Shown here: piece by piece, positions 14,941-25,799 of the stretch
Layout of the letters: the number at the start of each line of letters is the position of its first letter
Position numbering within the stretch: the stretch's first letter is position 1
NCBI RefSeq assembly: GCF_033807715.1
Contig: NC_084592.1
Location: 27,069,501 to 27,133,500 of the forward strand
DNA length: 64,000 nucleotides
Source of the DNA: Cololabis saira
Taxonomy: Eukaryota > Chordata > Actinopteri > Beloniformes > Belonidae
Direction: 5' to 3'
Notes under the pieces: model-generated
The model's database searches: none
What the model was told of the DNA's origin: nothing
The model's input: the letters and a program-made list of their open reading frames with translations, nothing else
Made by a program: the position numbers and the translations under genes

Positions 14941-15579
14941 CATGTGTGTTTCGCATAGGGGGCCAGCTGGAGTGTGTTTTTTTTCTCTGTCAACAAGTGA
15001 AGTCCTCCTCCATCTAACAGGTTCTCGGACATCAGCCAAGATGACAGGACACACCACTCTGTTGTTTACGCCTAGCTCTCTCCTTATCTGTCATCTTCTC
15101 TGTTACTTAGTCACATGGGAATCTGTTTGCTTAAAAGATGCTACTTTATCTGCTTTTTTATAATTTCTCCCAAACTCTTGTAAGTCTTTGAAAATGTCCC
15201 CACTTCCTTTTTGTCTTTTATCTGATCCATCTTTATTTGTTTATTTCTCCTGAACTCATTGTGGCAGGCTCCACAGCTGCGATGCCTCTCTGCTGTTTTA
15301 ACATTGCTTTTCTCTTCAAGGACAATGATTTGGCACAAGTTAAGTCTCGTGATTGTTAAAATGTCTGTGTCCTTTCTCGGCTCTACTTTACAGCGAGAGC
15401 AGACACAGCCAGTGTCAGAGGTGCATGTGACGTGTCTGAATGGCCTCTGAAATTTTGCCACCCATTACTTTTCTACATTATAAACTTACGTTTTTTACAC
15501 TTTCACACATTTCATTTTCGGTAACATATATTTAGAGAAGATACTGATTATGAATTTAGATGCAGTTCAGTTCACTCAG

Positions 15580-15598
15580 TTGCCACCAGTGGGTGCTG
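15580..15598 (+). promoter_or_regulatory. CTCF-like motif
   Basis: TTGCCACCAGTGGGTGCTG matches the vertebrate CTCF core at about 15 of 19 positions, including the GCCACCAG and GGG blocks. It lies about 4.9 kb upstream of the putative tensin first exon. Motif resemblance only; occupancy is unknown. Confidence 0.35.
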
Positions 15599-16189
15599 CA
15601 GTTGCACCTGAATGCATAACAGATTTAAAAAGTGATACAAAGATGGTAACAGCAGGGTATACAGTCTGTGTTTATTATTGTTAATATTTCAATGAATATA
15701 AAGATCTTTTTAAATGATTCATCATACTCTTGTTTGCTGAGATGATGGCTTTATGTGAGAGCAGAGCACAGCATCCAGTGGGCTGATGCTTTCATTAAAA
15801 ATAGCCAAAACTGGTCCACGTTACCATCTGGAGGAGATGTTGAGAAACAAACCAAGTAAAACCAAGATGGATCAGTGAAAATGAGTAAATGAAGTCCATA
15901 GTGTTGCTGAAGCCTCTTCATGATATGCGGCACTCTGCAGTACTAATGAACGACTAGTTTCGCTGATTGAACTGCATTCAGAAAGACAAAAGAAAATGAT
16001 TTGTAGCTGCAGGATTGAATATGCATCTGTGTGACTTTGTGACTCTGTTTGTAAGTTTGTATGAGTCTGGTATTGTTAATCTTAACAGAGTGAATATTGA
16101 ATCTGCATTCACAGAAATCTTCTACATTTTAGCAAACTTTAGCAAAATGAAGCTGAATTAAACAATTATCATTCTTTGTTAGAGACTAA

Positions 16190-16887
16190 GGCCCCGTTTA
16201 CACGTAGCCGGGTATTTACAAAAACGGAGGCGTTTTCATGCGTTTTGGCCGTTCGTTTACACGGAAACGGCGGTCAAAGTCACCAAAAACGATCATTTCT
16301 GAAAACTCCGGCCAAAGTGGAGATTTTCAAAAACTCCGTTTTCCCGTTTGCGTCTAAACGGAGGAAAACGGAGGAAACGGAGATTTAAGCTTCAGAACGT
16401 CACATTATGCACCAGAAACTCACCAGCGTCATGTGTGCGACCTGTGTTTACAATTAGTTTGGCCACCGTCAATATTTTCTTGTATTTTACCTGTTTAATA
16501 TTCTAAAGTCACACTCAAAAGTAACTCCCCCCCCCCGTCCAGCCTCCTGCTCATTCAAGCCTGTGAGCGCGTCAGCCAGCAGCATGAAGCCTGAATTATG
16601 GTCCCGCGTTAAATCGACGGCGTAGGGTACGCGGCGACGCGCAAGGTACGTGCGCGTCGCCGCGTACCCTACGCCGTAGGCTCTGCGTTAATGTAACGCG
16701 GAACCATAAATCAGCCTTAACTGGAAGTTACACACGTGTCATTTGTTGATGTTTTTCCAGGATTCTGATTGGCTTGCATGACGTTAAGAGCGTTTTCATG
16801 CGGGTCCGTGTAAACGAGGATTTTTTTGAAAACGTAGAGGGGAAAATATCCGTTTTTGTAAATACCCGGCTACGTGTAAACGGGGCC
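16190..16887. mobile_element. PIF/Harbinger-type MITE
   Basis: The ends are a perfect 39-bp inverted repeat beginning GGCCCCGTTTACACGTAGCC (16190-16228 against 16849-16887). A TAA triplet stands directly outside each end (16187-16189 and 16888-16890). A 3-bp TWA target duplication is the hallmark of PIF/Harbinger insertion. No transposase frame is present, so it is non-autonomous. A GC-rich foldback element sits inside it. The perfect termini suggest a fairly young copy. Confidence 0.82.
16587..16718. mobile_element. GC-rich foldback element nested in the MITE
   Basis: The outer parts are imperfect inverted copies (AAGCCTGAATTATGGTCCCG against the complement of the right end, AAGGCTGATTTATGGTTCCG). 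The centre is a perfect 27-bp inverted repeat (16617-16643 and 16651-16677) around a 7-nt spacer. Its CpG-rich composition contrasts with the surrounding DNA. It looks like an independent small foldback transposon of a kind common in fish. The superfamily is not determined. Confidence 0.7.
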
Positions 16888-16890
16888 TAA

Positions 16891-17917
16891 GTTATTTGCT
16901 TTTAGTTTTAATGGATTGGCCCAGGACCTCAGGCTAGCTTTGGCATTGTTGTTGTTGTTGTTATTATTATTTTTTTTTAAATATTTTATCATAGCAACCT
17001 TTAAATGTAAAGGGGAATATTAAATGGTAGCAAAGAGAAAAGTGTCTTTGAACTCTTGCCATCTTACACCCCAACTGTTGTCAAAAACCAGCCAAAGTAG
17101 CTCATAGCGTCGGGTCTGGTTCTCCCCAACAACATCTGCGTATAGTTTACAGCAGTACGTCACACACGAACAACGATGAAACACAGTCAGAGAGCTTCAG
17201 TGGGCATCATGGCAATGGCAATCAAAAGACACAAAAAGGTAATGGTAAAGAAAAAGAAATGATTGTCACTGAGTAAGAGAGTAATCCTGCAACTGCGTCA
17301 TGAAAGTGGTTTCCCTCCCACACCTACAACGGAGTCAGTTGAGCTAAAAATGACAAAAGTTCCTTTGTGCTGCTTTAAATTCACTAGTTATTGGTGCTAA
17401 TCTATTGTCTTATAAAGCTGCTCAGGATTAAAACAGTGTGTTTCGCATTCCTTGGTGAGGGGGAAACTGCTTCAAGACTGCATACAGCAGGTTTGAGTTT
17501 GCTGATGTTATGAATGATTTTGAAAAACACAAAATCTGGTCCCATGAAACAAGCACTTCAGAACAAAACTGCATTCTGGGTAAAGTGGATGAGAAGGGCA
17601 TTTGCCCTTTTCAATCCGGATGAAATGGATGTAATGCCAGTTAAAATGCAGTATATAGAAAACTAAACATGCACGACTTGGTGTGTGTGTAGACCTTTCT
17701 GTTAGCGGTGGGGATTAGGTTTAAATGTTTTCTCAATAACATTGTCTCCTTTAGTGAGCGTGTCTATGTGGGGGCGTCTTGCAGGAAATGCCAGGGGATT
17801 TATCCTTTACACCACTGTTTGTATGTATCTGCACGTAGGTGGGTTTGTGTATTTGCAGTGTGTGACGAAGATGTGAAGATGTTTGCGAGAGAGCAGCGAA
17901 GACATAGATGCTTAGTG

Positions 17918-17994
<77 letters not shown>

Positions 17995-18650
17995 AGTATG
18001 TGAATTCGATAGCTTAAATAACATGTGTTTATGTTTTCTGGAAGTAGTGGGATGGTAGATGGTGGGTCCTTGTGTGTGTTTACATGTTTTTGTAATGTCT
18101 TGGGTAGCTCCTTCTGACCTAAACACAGGGTTTGTTGGGACCAGTTCTCCTCACGAAGGCCAGAACTGGGTCTTTATAAGGAAAAATGTCCTGATCTGGG
18201 CTAGGAAAAAGGTGTAAGTAGAGGTTAGGTCGGGGTTAATAAGGATAAGTGTGCAAGCTTGTGTGTGTGTGTGGGCGTGTGTGTGAGAAAATCCAGCACA
18301 AAGGGATGAAGAGTTGTGCATGGGGTACACATGGTCATTGATGAGCAGTGAGAACTTAATGGAGCAGCTTCTACTTCCTGGCCTCCATGTGTTCTTTTTC
18401 TCTTTTGGTAGAAGGTGACAATAGAGGTCATTACTCTTTGTGAGGCCACAGCAGATACCACACAGCTGCTTTTGTTTATCTATTCGTACTACTTTTTTTT
18501 TTAACTATAGTATAATACGCCTATAAGATGGACGGGGGAAATCACTAATGCTGCCAAGACTGTCTGAATGTGTCCAAGGTGTTAAAACCGCCAGGGCTCA
18601 TGACCTCCTGGTAATTATTTAAAGTGTGTTGAGTCTGAAAGGAAGCAGAT
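16891..18650. other. non-coding flank with one GT tract
   Basis: AT-rich sequence with no recognised gene. The only clear feature is the TG tract listed separately. Confidence 0.4.
17920..17991. repeat. (TG)n microsatellite
   Basis: About 35 uninterrupted TG units. Confidence 0.97.
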
Positions 18651-18656
18651 AGTTTA

Positions 18657-19010
18657 GGCTACATTCACACTCGTCTGTGTTTGTTCCAAAATGGTGTTTA
18701 AAACAGATCTGACCTGTAGTCACACTAGCATTTGGGCTCAGTGTCAGAAAAAGTTCTCGTAAACGCGTATCGCACAACCATCCATCCTCACCGAGCGTAG
18801 ATGTGGATAAGATTCAAGAGTTTGTCCTTTTTTCTTTCTCAGTAATAATGCTTATAATATGGAGTGAAGGAAAAATATAATAACGCAGTTTGAGAGGTGA
18901 AAATACAGTGGATCAAATTTTTCCCACTTTCGGGGGGTCAACTTTTCCAGAGCAGTGTGGATGATAAAACTGTAATTAAGGTTTTAAATGGTATTAATGT
19001 GGATGCAGCC
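18657..19010. mobile_element. Harbinger-like MITE
   Basis: The left end GGCTACATTCACACT pairs with the complement of the right end, GGCTGCATCCACATT, at 12 of 15 positions. Both ends are flanked by TTA (18654-18656 and 19011-19013), consistent with a 3-bp target duplication. The 354-bp interior has no coding frame. Termini of this sort are common among teleost MITEs. Family placement is by TSD length and is less certain than for the 16.2-kb element. Confidence 0.6.
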
Positions 19011-19949
19011 TTAGTGTGTGGTGACCTGATGAAATGTTGATGGTCATGTAAATGATGGCACAGGTTAGTTTTTAAACTGCATTACTGTGTACCATGCATA
19101 GCAGGATACAGTATATACTTGTATGCTGGTCTTTGTACATAGTAACTATAGCAGCTGGACCTTTATGCATACTACTTACTTGCATACTTACACCCACTAT
19201 TAGTTTAGAGGTTTAGAAAAATGACCATAATCATTGTGAAATCAAGGAAAAGAGAACTGGCTAGTCCTGCCAAGGATGACATTTCGTGGCAAATCTAGTG
19301 CAGGGTAAACTTCTGTTTTTGCACTGTTTGGAGTTGGATGAATATCCCTGTCACCTCATTGATACCACATCATATTGAGTCTTGTGTAGTTTAGAAATAT
19401 CAGGTTGGTTGAGGCTCTGAAGTACCCCGTTAAGTGGAAATGAGTCTGACTGGCTGGTGTTGTTTCAATGGAATAAAAAAAAGAAAAAGACAAAAGATTC
19501 CTTCGCATCGTGTTGGAAACTGGAAAATAAACTTGATCTGAGATTGAAAGCATTATCAGAAAGAAGTGGTGTGTCAAAATAAAGTTTATCGTGTTGGTAA
19601 TCCTCTGAACAATGATGAGAAAATTATAAATACATACATTAATCTCTAGTATGGAAAACCTCATTTTAATTGCGGTGTTCTGATTAGTAAGTGCAATCCA
19701 CCCCAGGGATGGTACTCAGACCTTATGATAATTGAGCATCAATTCTTGGATGGGGTGTGTGTCGAGGGATTTGTGTCTATGCAAATGATTGCCTGAGGAT
19801 TATAAATAGCTCTTTTCACATCTGAAGTGATTGAGTATTGCATTTTGCGGTGTCAGGAGAAATGCCAGTGGATATTCATCTTCTTGGTGAACACAGGCAG
19901 AGATGGTGTTTATGAAATATTAAATTGGGCTCAATGAAGAAATACACGT

Positions 19950-20461
19950 GGAGGAGGGGGCAATGGATGCTGCGGGGGGGACGAACAGGGAGAGGGTGGG
20001 CTCAGGCAATGAATGAAATTAAAAGTGGTGCAACTCTGAAGGGCTAAGGAGGGAGGGAGAGAGACATGGGATGAGAGAAAGAGAGAGAGGAGGCGCAAAA
20101 GAGATGGATAATAAGTGGACTACCCCCTCCCCCCTTACTCCCGTGGAGAGGTAGAGGCAGTCTGCTCCCCCTCACCCCCCATTTAGTAAGAAAAAAAAAA
20201 AACCTTTGTGAAACTTTCCCCGACAGAGGGAAGGAGAGGCAAAGCGAGCAGAGAAAAGAGGCAGTCAGGATCCGATTCAGAGAGACAAGAGAGGACGAGA
20301 AGGCAAACCAGACAGTGAGGAGCAGGGGTAAAGCAGGAGGGACTGTTCTTGTGCAGGATAGTCATGGCTTTGCAGTGCCGGACAACTTTTCCCTTGCTTG
20401 GGTTCCACATGAAGAAGCAGACTGGTCTGTAGCAGCAGCATCATTACTCCTATCCGTCACC
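19950..20461 (+). promoter_or_regulatory. putative promoter/5' leader of the tensin gene
   Basis: This stretch is purine-rich (GGAGGGAGGGAGAGAGA, AGAGAGAGAGGAGG) with C-rich tracts, unlike the AT-rich sequence on both sides. It runs straight into the first coding exon with no in-frame ATG before 20462. I see no clear TATA box at a sensible position, so a GA/CT-rich, TATA-less promoter is the likely type. A transcription start cannot be placed by eye. Confidence 0.45.
20364..20432 (+). other. upstream ORF in the tensin leader
   Basis: An ATG (context GTCATGG, with G at +4) opens a 22-codon frame that ends in TAG 29 nt before the main ATG and in a different frame. If the leader is transcribed as inferred, ribosomes would meet this ORF first, which usually lowers translation of the main frame. 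Its peptide has no recognisable feature. Confidence 0.5.
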
Positions 20462-20542
20462 ATGCCGTCCGTGTCCCTCAGCCTGCCGACTGCTCTGGCT
20501 GGACCTGCACGCACCTGGGTCTGCCTGTCCTGCATGTTCTGG
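20462..20542 (+). CDS. tensin, putative first coding exon (partial gene)
   Basis: The 27 codons start at ATG in a strong context (GTCACCATG) and end at Trp27 before a textbook donor, TGG|GTAAGA. No earlier in-frame ATG exists in this open frame, which decides the start. The exon ends in phase 0 and the C1 exon 28 kb downstream begins in phase 0, so they join as ...CMFW-PEELEAVHSHTF. The peptide is short and hydrophobic, with Cys21 and Cys24 in the second half. It could be a membrane-attached or lipid-modified N terminus, but nothing in the sequence proves that. It resembles the N terminus of long tensin isoforms as I remember them. I call the exon on frame, phase and splice site. Tensins have alternative first exons, so this may be one of several. 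Confidence 0.68.
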
Positions 20543-21440
20543 GTAAGACCACTTTTAAATCGGATTTCTTTGAATATAATAAATACATTGGACAAATGTA
20601 ACTTTATATAAGTTAACAAAAGCTTGGCAATGATGATGGGGTGTCTTTCAAACTTTGGTGAACGGTGTTGGTCACTGGGGAAACATCAGTGTGCAAGGCA
20701 GTGTGTCGGGTGACAAGGAAACAATTAGCTTTCTGCAGGAGATTTCGTTTGATAAAAATAGGTGGCGTTTTTTTTTCTTCTCACTGTGGGTCATTGAGAA
20801 AGCCTGATCAAGTTAAGCCGGTCAGGGAAACGGTTGGGTGGTCTCTGTGTCGGGGGTTGGGTGGAGGGTGAGGACCCCGGCTGTGGGGGGCCTTGGCATG
20901 GTGACACATTTAAATGAAGCCGATATTATGAAGCTGAATGAGAGGGTGTGCAAATGTGAGACAAAAAAGTGCATTGTTTTCTCTCTTCAGAACTTTGCTT
21001 TACATTTTTTTGCAACTCTGTGCATGGCACAGAAACAAATCTGATCTGACACTGGCTTCAGTCAAATATCTGTCAGTCCCTCTTCCTGTCTGTCTTCTCT
21101 TGTCACCCCTTCCCACTGCCTCGCCCCCTTGGTGTCCTGCCCTGTCTCGCTCTAGGTGGTTGGGACACAGCTATTTTTGCTTTCTCCTGTATAATTCAAT
21201 CTGCTGTGCATTCCCGCTCCCAGTGAGTGGTTGTTTGTGTGCACTTCTGTGCCCTGAAGATAGTGAAGTGGTCAGTTAGGGACTGTATTTCTACGTGCAT
21301 GTCCACACCAAATGTGTGTTTTAGTTTTTCGTGGTCTTGATATTCTAAAAAAACTTGACCATCTTTTCTAATTTGTGCCACATTTAGCCACATTTGTTTA
21401 TTTACTGTTTGCAACTATTTAAATCCGGGTACAGTGAGCG

Positions 21441-21510
21441 AAATAACCAGAGACAAATTCCCTGTCTGGCATGTTCAAACTTGGCCAATAAAGCTGATTC
21501 TGATTCTGAA
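21441..21510 (+). mobile_element. non-LTR retrotransposon 3' tail
   Basis: 'acaaattccctgtctggca' is followed by 'ggccaataaagctgattctg' and a short TTCTGA repeat. This is a familiar 3' end of L2/CR1-type LINEs in fish. Only the last 70 bases or so are preserved. Confidence 0.6.
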
Positions 21511-23177
21511 GTGTGCTGAAACAGTGTTCCCATCTCAAATTTACAGTGTCCCCATTTCAAATTTAGTGCTGTTTCGGCTTTTTGAGCTGAACAGAAGATG
21601 AAAGAGGAGAGTTGAATCAACCATTGAGATCCATCCTTCCCCCTTTTGGCAGTGGTCCTCTGGGACATGACTGCACACCGCTGGCAGAGCTGCCGCTCTC
21701 GGCGAGGAGACTGGATAATCTTACTGAGCTCTTCATCAGTTAATTACCATTCTTTCTTTTGAGGAGCGGGAGGCGAGGTGAAAGGGGAGGGCCGTAAAAG
21801 AATCTCAAAGCCCCCCAGCTAAGCTCTGGGTCACTGATTGACTGCATCAGAGCACTGTATGACAAAGCGAGCCCACTTAAGAGGGCGGAGTTCAATCTCA
21901 ACTCCTGTGTTAATAGCGGATCTTTGTTTGGTGCTGAAACCTCTTTAATTTGGGCTCACCTCTTTCCTTTTTAGATAAGGGTTTGATTGAAGACAACTTT
22001 ATACGCTTTCTGAACTGCTGCATGGACTGTTTTAGCTGTAGATACTCCATCCTTCCACATCTTTCCAATATTAAAAAGTCTCTTATTATATGTTCGGGGT
22101 CAGTCCTGTAATAGAGGATGATCCCTTCTTATTTTTTTGTTGGTACTTTTCAGGTTAAAAACACTGGAGCTCCTCATAATGGACAGTAACATTAGGGTTA
22201 GTTGTCAGTGAGCAAAAGATACCATCCATATTCATTCCCAGGTCTGATTACTGTCCAGGAGACATGGAGAACACTGGTTCCAGGTTCAGTACGCAGCGAT
22301 AGAAACAGGGCACCTTGGTCATCATGGAAACTTTTTGCCCTGTCGCTATTATAGAGGGGATGACTGCTTTCCACCTTTGTTGGTAGCTTTTGTCATGCTT
22401 TGTCAGCTTTTGAGTGAGTGTTGGGTCGCTTTTAAACGGCGTAGCTTTCAGTTCGTAGATTGTTGGGCTGTTCGGATTACACACATTGTTTTGTAATCTG
22501 GAGTCTTGAGGTCATTTAGCTGTTCACATGACATGACTGCTGCCAAAGGATGGTCTTACAGTCCTACCTGACAGTGACTTTGTCATCCAACTGGTACACC
22601 AAACTTATACTGTTTTTGTCAGCAAAATTAGGCGTAACCATGTGCAAAACAGGAGCTGATTATTTGCAAATGAACCAATGGAGGAAATCAATGGTGCGAA
22701 AAGACAAAGAAAGACAAGTAACATGAGTGAAGGAAAGGATTTGCACAGTCCGGTGGTGGGTATTTTCTGTGCTGCAGAGAGTTGACGCAGAGTTAAAAAA
22801 AAAAATTACCTACCTACAGTAGTTACCCTCTCAGCATTCCCTTCTTCACTGTGACCGCACTCGATGCCTAACTCTTTCATTGGCTGTAGGTGGAATGGAG
22901 ATTACCCCCCAACAGTTCCAGATATTTGGTTGTTAAATATCCATCAGCTGTCAACCCATAGCTTGAGGATGCAGCAGCGAACATCTTTGATGAGTCTTTG
23001 AGTTGTTCACACATAGTGATCAAGTGCTGACCGCTTGCTGATTTTCCACTGACCCATTGGAGCAGAAAAACGAGCTTTAATCATGTGCTCTAAAATGCCT
23101 TAGTTTACATGGTTGTGTGGCTTTGATAGATCACAAACGTGTCCAGAGTATGTCACACATCTCACCTATTCACAGCT

Positions 23178-23240
23178 ATGACAGGTAGCAGCCCGCCATG
23201 ACCCTGATCGCACTCAATCAGGTCCAGACAATGGATGGAT
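23178..23240 (+). mobile_element. SINE/LINE tail fragment
   Basis: 'ccgccatgaccctgatcgca' followed by 'caatggatggatgg' matches the general form of a teleost retroposon end (CGACCCTG... then GGATGG repeats). Short and diverged. Confidence 0.5.
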
Positions 23241-24029
23241 GGTACCAAACGGTTCTTGGAAAGTACACAGGAGGTTAAACCAATATACCATTGAGGTGAT
23301 ATATGAATATAGAAAATATCCTGCTTAATATGAGTTTTTTCAGGTCCTAAATAAAGTCTTTCAGAACTTGAATCAAATGCTGAGATATTTTGTCTGCCAG
23401 ATCTGCATTGTAAGGACATATTGTAGACGTTGTCCGTGGGCAGCTAGGTATATGAGTACAGCTGCAAATTCCATTATGAAGAGTCTGGGCTGCAGAAATG
23501 AAAGATCGAAAGCATATGAACATGAAAGAATGAGTAACAGATTCAGGAAACAGGCCATCTTAAAAAACTAGATGGGATCTGGTGCTTAACATTGGACTTA
23601 AAAGAGGAGGGCCTTCTCTTGCCCGGATACTCCTGGCTAAAATTATATATTTCCAGCACAGAAGTTGAAGAAAACTTCTCAGGGAAACATAAGGAATGGT
23701 AGAACTGCATTCAAAGATGGAGGAAATGAACAGAATGTCCTTTGCACAAAAGATGAGGTACAAAATAAACATGGATTGCACAAGAGGCCTTGAAAGGAAA
23801 CCTTCAGAAAAGTGCCTCCTCTCAGAAGCACTTTGAATAATTGATGAATGCCAAAAACGGTTTTACTGATATTTTATCAGGTTTCTCAGAGAAGATGAGA
23901 AAACAAATCAAACAACCTCCACCAGCCTACTGCTCAGGGAAGGACCAGAAAGGGCATCCTAATCTTTTTGACATTCAAGAACAGCAGGTTGTTTGTGCAC
24001 CTTTTTTATTGTGGCTTTTGTCGTTTTTA

Positions 24030-24128
24030 AATTGTTTTGTTTTAATGTGGATTTTAATGGAAAGCACTTTGGTCACCCTGTGTGTTGTAAGGGCTTTATA
24101 AATTAACATTGATTGATTGATTGATTTT
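24030..24128 (+). mobile_element. LINE-type 3' tail with (TTGA)n
   Basis: 'ggaaagcactttggtcaccc', then 'gggctttataaattaacatt' and three to four GATT/TTGA repeats, match the widespread fish tail 'aagcactttg...tataaataaa(GATT)n'. No coding part is retained. Confidence 0.6.
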
Positions 24129-25259
24129 GATGAGATGTCTGCCAAAGTTTAAGGTGTTGAAAAAGGGGTGTAAGGGTGCAGGGTTCAAAATAACCTTATC
24201 ACTATCATTGCGTATTGATGTACATTCAGTTCATCAACAATCAGAGTTGGATTGAAAACGTGGTCTCCCAGGGTAATATTGCCATCTTGGGAACAATAGG
24301 TCAGTTTACCTTAGTTGTTTTAACTTAAATATATGAAAAAACTTCACATCTAGTCGTTTTTTCTACCTGATGTGGATTGTTTTCATGTGCCTTTTAAAAC
24401 AAGCACGTGTGCTATAATCATAACGGAAGAACTTATCTTCATCCAGCCCTAAGATGAAAAGATCCTTCTGCCTGCCATCACATCATGTTTTGTGTGTTTA
24501 CTCGCACGCTCGCTGCACTCATTTCTTTGCCCCTGGAGCTACTTTGAATCCCCTTCAATCTCCTTCAATCCAAGTTACTGAGAATAACTTTTATTTGAGA
24601 ATAGTCTTGCGCCTGTGGAGCCCCCCCACACACACATACACGATAATGGATTTGCCTGGGACTCGCCTGTGTCATTCATTTTGGGCCATTTCCATCTTTA
24701 TGTGCCTCGTTTTGCATGTGTTCTCCTGCTGGTGTCTTTTGGAATATTGTTAGTAACAAAAGGGGGAAGTTTAGCTCTTGGTCAATTGATTTATGAGAGT
24801 TGTTTAGCTTTTTGCGGTACCCCCACCCACCCTTTTTATTCCTGAGCAGACCCCCAGCTTTGTGCATGCTTCATTGGGCACATTGCCCTTTTTCCCTCTT
24901 CCATGGTCTTGTAGTTTTTACTTAAAGGAGATTTGGAATTCATAATTTAACTGAGTTTCAGTTTCCCTGACTTTAGTTTCGTGGGTATTAACTTGTAGAC
25001 CACAGTCAGTAAGTTTACAAAAATGTTTTATTGACTTTTGTGCATGTTTGCTAACAACAATCTGGTAGTTTTTGTTTTTTGGGCCAGTCTGACTCACAAT
25101 ACACATTTCCAGGAGATGATGGTCCACCCTAGATCCCTCTGAACCCAAAGAACTCAATGTTGCTACAGATTTTAACTTACTAAAATGTAATCTCTTTATT
25201 GCTGCATAACTTCCCTCACCCATTCATGATGGGGTATTACATCAAATTGAAGTTTCACT

Positions 25260-25617
25260 AGCAAGGACCACGCCATCAACAGGATACGTTTAAATGATTT
25301 ATTGATACGAAGATGATGACGATGACGATGGTGATGATGATGGCGATGACGATGACAATGACGATGATGATGATCTATGGATCGGTCGATGCGTTGTGGG
25401 GAAGCTGGTAGGGAATCCGCCGCAGCGCCCGGGCAACGACGAACCCCCTAGGAATCTATGAGGTAGAGAAAGAGAGGGAAGAAGGAGAAGAGAAAAGGGG
25501 TGGGGGGGAGGGGTGCAGAGACGAGAGCGAAGATGATCTGAGGGTTAGGCTGGTATTTGAAGGTTTGCCGGAAGAGGCGTGGTGCCGGAGGAGGCGTGGT
25601 TGAGGCGTGGTCCTGCT
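25260..25617. mobile_element. GAT-rich block bounded by inverted repeats
   Basis: AGCAAGGACCACGCCATCAA (25260) and the complement of 25599-25617 (AGCAGGACCACGCCTCAAC) agree throughout except for two single-base insertions. The ends bound a degenerate GATGAC/GATGAT tract (about 25307-25373), a GC-rich stretch, a purine-rich stretch and three GAGGCGTGGT copies near the right end. This looks like a discrete non-autonomous element, or a composite of one. I see no flanking target duplication and cannot assign it to a superfamily. Confidence 0.5.
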
Positions 25618-25739
25618 CCCGAAATTCGCTTGTTAAGCTCCAATTAAATTTGATATTCTGGTTTCCTTAAATTGGCTAAATTATAAGATTTGACATTATG
25701 TAAATGCAACAGTAATGAACAAGAAAGAATTAGGCTCAA

Positions 25740-25792
25740 TTAGCATTGAATTGGCATTACACAAATAAACTGAGTTGAACTGAACTGACACC
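25740..25792 (+). mobile_element. LINE-type 3' tail fragment
   Basis: 'gaattggcattacacaaata' is followed by 'aactgagttgaactgaactga', a decayed form of the fish tail 'attggc...tataaataaa(TTGAA)n'. Confidence 0.45.
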
Positions 25793-25799
25793 AGACATT

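Larger units (their letters stand above)
20620..24000. other. intron sequence without recognised gene
   Basis: Apart from the retroposon tails listed separately, I see nothing distinct. An A-run lies near 22796-22806. Confidence 0.4.

Noticed and set aside
20315..20461. N-terminal extension of the first tensin exon
   Set aside because: The frame is open but its first codon is GTG and there is no in-frame ATG before 20462, so an extension would need an upstream exon or non-AUG start.
25305..25375. CRISPR-like array of short repeats
   Set aside because: The GATGAC units are contiguous, degenerate and without unique spacers: a simple repeat in a vertebrate genome.
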